DNA of 5,207 nt from Alphaproteobacteria bacterium (GTDB lineage: Bacteria > Pseudomonadota > Alphaproteobacteria > Caulobacterales > Parvularculaceae). Both the position numbers and the translations under genes were made by a program. The notes beneath the pieces are model-generated. The model did not search any database. It worked only from the letters and a program-made list of their open reading frames with translations, and had not been told where the DNA came from. The DNA lies in the NCBI GenBank assembly GCA_030428745.1, contig JAUIEG010000231.1, forward strand, positions 1 through 5,207. The letters are read 5' to 3'. Below, one piece after another: positions 4,936 to 5,207 of this stretch; position 1 is the stretch's first letter; each line of letters starts with the position of its first letter.

Positions 4936-4990
4936 GATCCGCCCTCCGATTCCCATCTGAGAATAGGGAAGGTTTCGGGCGGGAGCGCAA

Positions 4991-5207
4991 TCATACCGCC
5001 AGACATTTGTCGCCCTGCAGCCGGTGACGCTTGCCGCATTCCCAGTCATTGCCGGAATAATCGAGATGCGCGCCCTCCGGAACAATGACGGCGACGCAGT
5101 TTGCACCGTTCGCCCGAAACCCTCTCTCGCATGCCCAGCCGGAACCATAGAGGTTTCCCGTCAAAAACCCGTGCTCGGGCACGTCAACTTTCGCGCAGGC
5201 ATTATCC
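4991..5207 (-). CDS. Tandem Cys/Trp-repeat protein, C-terminal 71 residues (5' end outside window)
   Basis: Only the C-terminal end is present, finishing in TGA at 4993-4991. Two consecutive repeats of about 31-33 residues can be read. Each follows the pattern Cys-x-x-Val-x-Val-Pro-Glu, then Gly-x-x-Trp-x-Cys, then Cys about ten residues later. In the fragment the cysteines are 4, 26, 37, 57 and 68, with Trp24 and Trp55 each two residues before a Cys. The alternating spacing (21, 10, 19, 10 residues between) suggests one disulfide per repeat and so an exported protein, but the N-terminus with any signal peptide is outside the window. Repeats of this look occur, to my recollection, at the C-termini of alphaproteobacterial hypothetical and protease-like proteins, but I know no function. 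The last repeat is slightly degenerate, with KRH where the previous one has RGF. The stop overlaps an ATG of the downstream zinc-finger frame. Confidence 0.75.
   Translation of the reverse strand, partial: DNACAKVDVPEHGFLTGNLYGSGWACERGFRANGANCVAVIVPEGAHLDYSGNDWECGKRHRLQGDKCLAV

Noticed and set aside
1..5207. CRISPR array, tRNA or rRNA genes, complete insertion sequence
   Set aside because: No regularly spaced direct repeats, cloverleaf with conserved arms, rRNA-like sequence or transposase frame was recognised on either strand.

Overview
The window looks like a piece of an alphaproteobacterial chromosome. This rests on the gene content: class III extradiol dioxygenase subunits of the LigA/LigB type, an aspartate/aromatic aminotransferase, a small CHCC zinc-finger protein related to complex I subunit NDUFS6, and generally GC-rich codon use. 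The order or genus cannot be fixed from this sequence.

Left part (1-1995): the 5' part of an aminotransferase gene reads leftward out of the window from 638. Across a 107-bp divergent intergenic region, ligA (746-1150) and ligB (1153-1995) read rightward as a tight two-gene operon. Together they should encode protocatechuate 4,5-dioxygenase, which opens the ring of protocatechuate by meta-cleavage. The rest of the 4,5-cleavage pathway (ligC, ligI, ligJ, ligK) is not in this window. A 13-bp perfect palindrome in the divergent region is a candidate operator.

Middle part (1996-3631): a 295-bp intergenic region with several inverted repeats and a plausible sigma-70 promoter leads into a class-3-type aldehyde dehydrogenase gene (2291-3631). 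Its catalytic residues are complete. It may oxidise aromatic aldehydes to acids that feed the LigAB step, but its substrate is inferred only from its position.

Right part (3632-5207): a 427-bp segment with no convincing large gene but with hairpins and a possible 42-codon leftward ORF precedes a lower-GC orphan gene for a small three-helix membrane protein (4059-4418). A 261-bp convergent intergenic segment with five hairpins follows. Then come two leftward genes: a CHCC zinc-finger protein (4680-4898) and, upstream of it, the 3' end of a gene for a protein with tandem Cys/Trp repeats (4991-5207), cut by the window edge.

No rRNA, tRNA, CRISPR array, transposase or integrase gene was recognised. 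The observations best worth a second look are an Ala where the LigA active-site-entrance Phe is expected, the hairpin-rich segments either side of the orphan membrane gene, and the Cys/Trp repeat protein.
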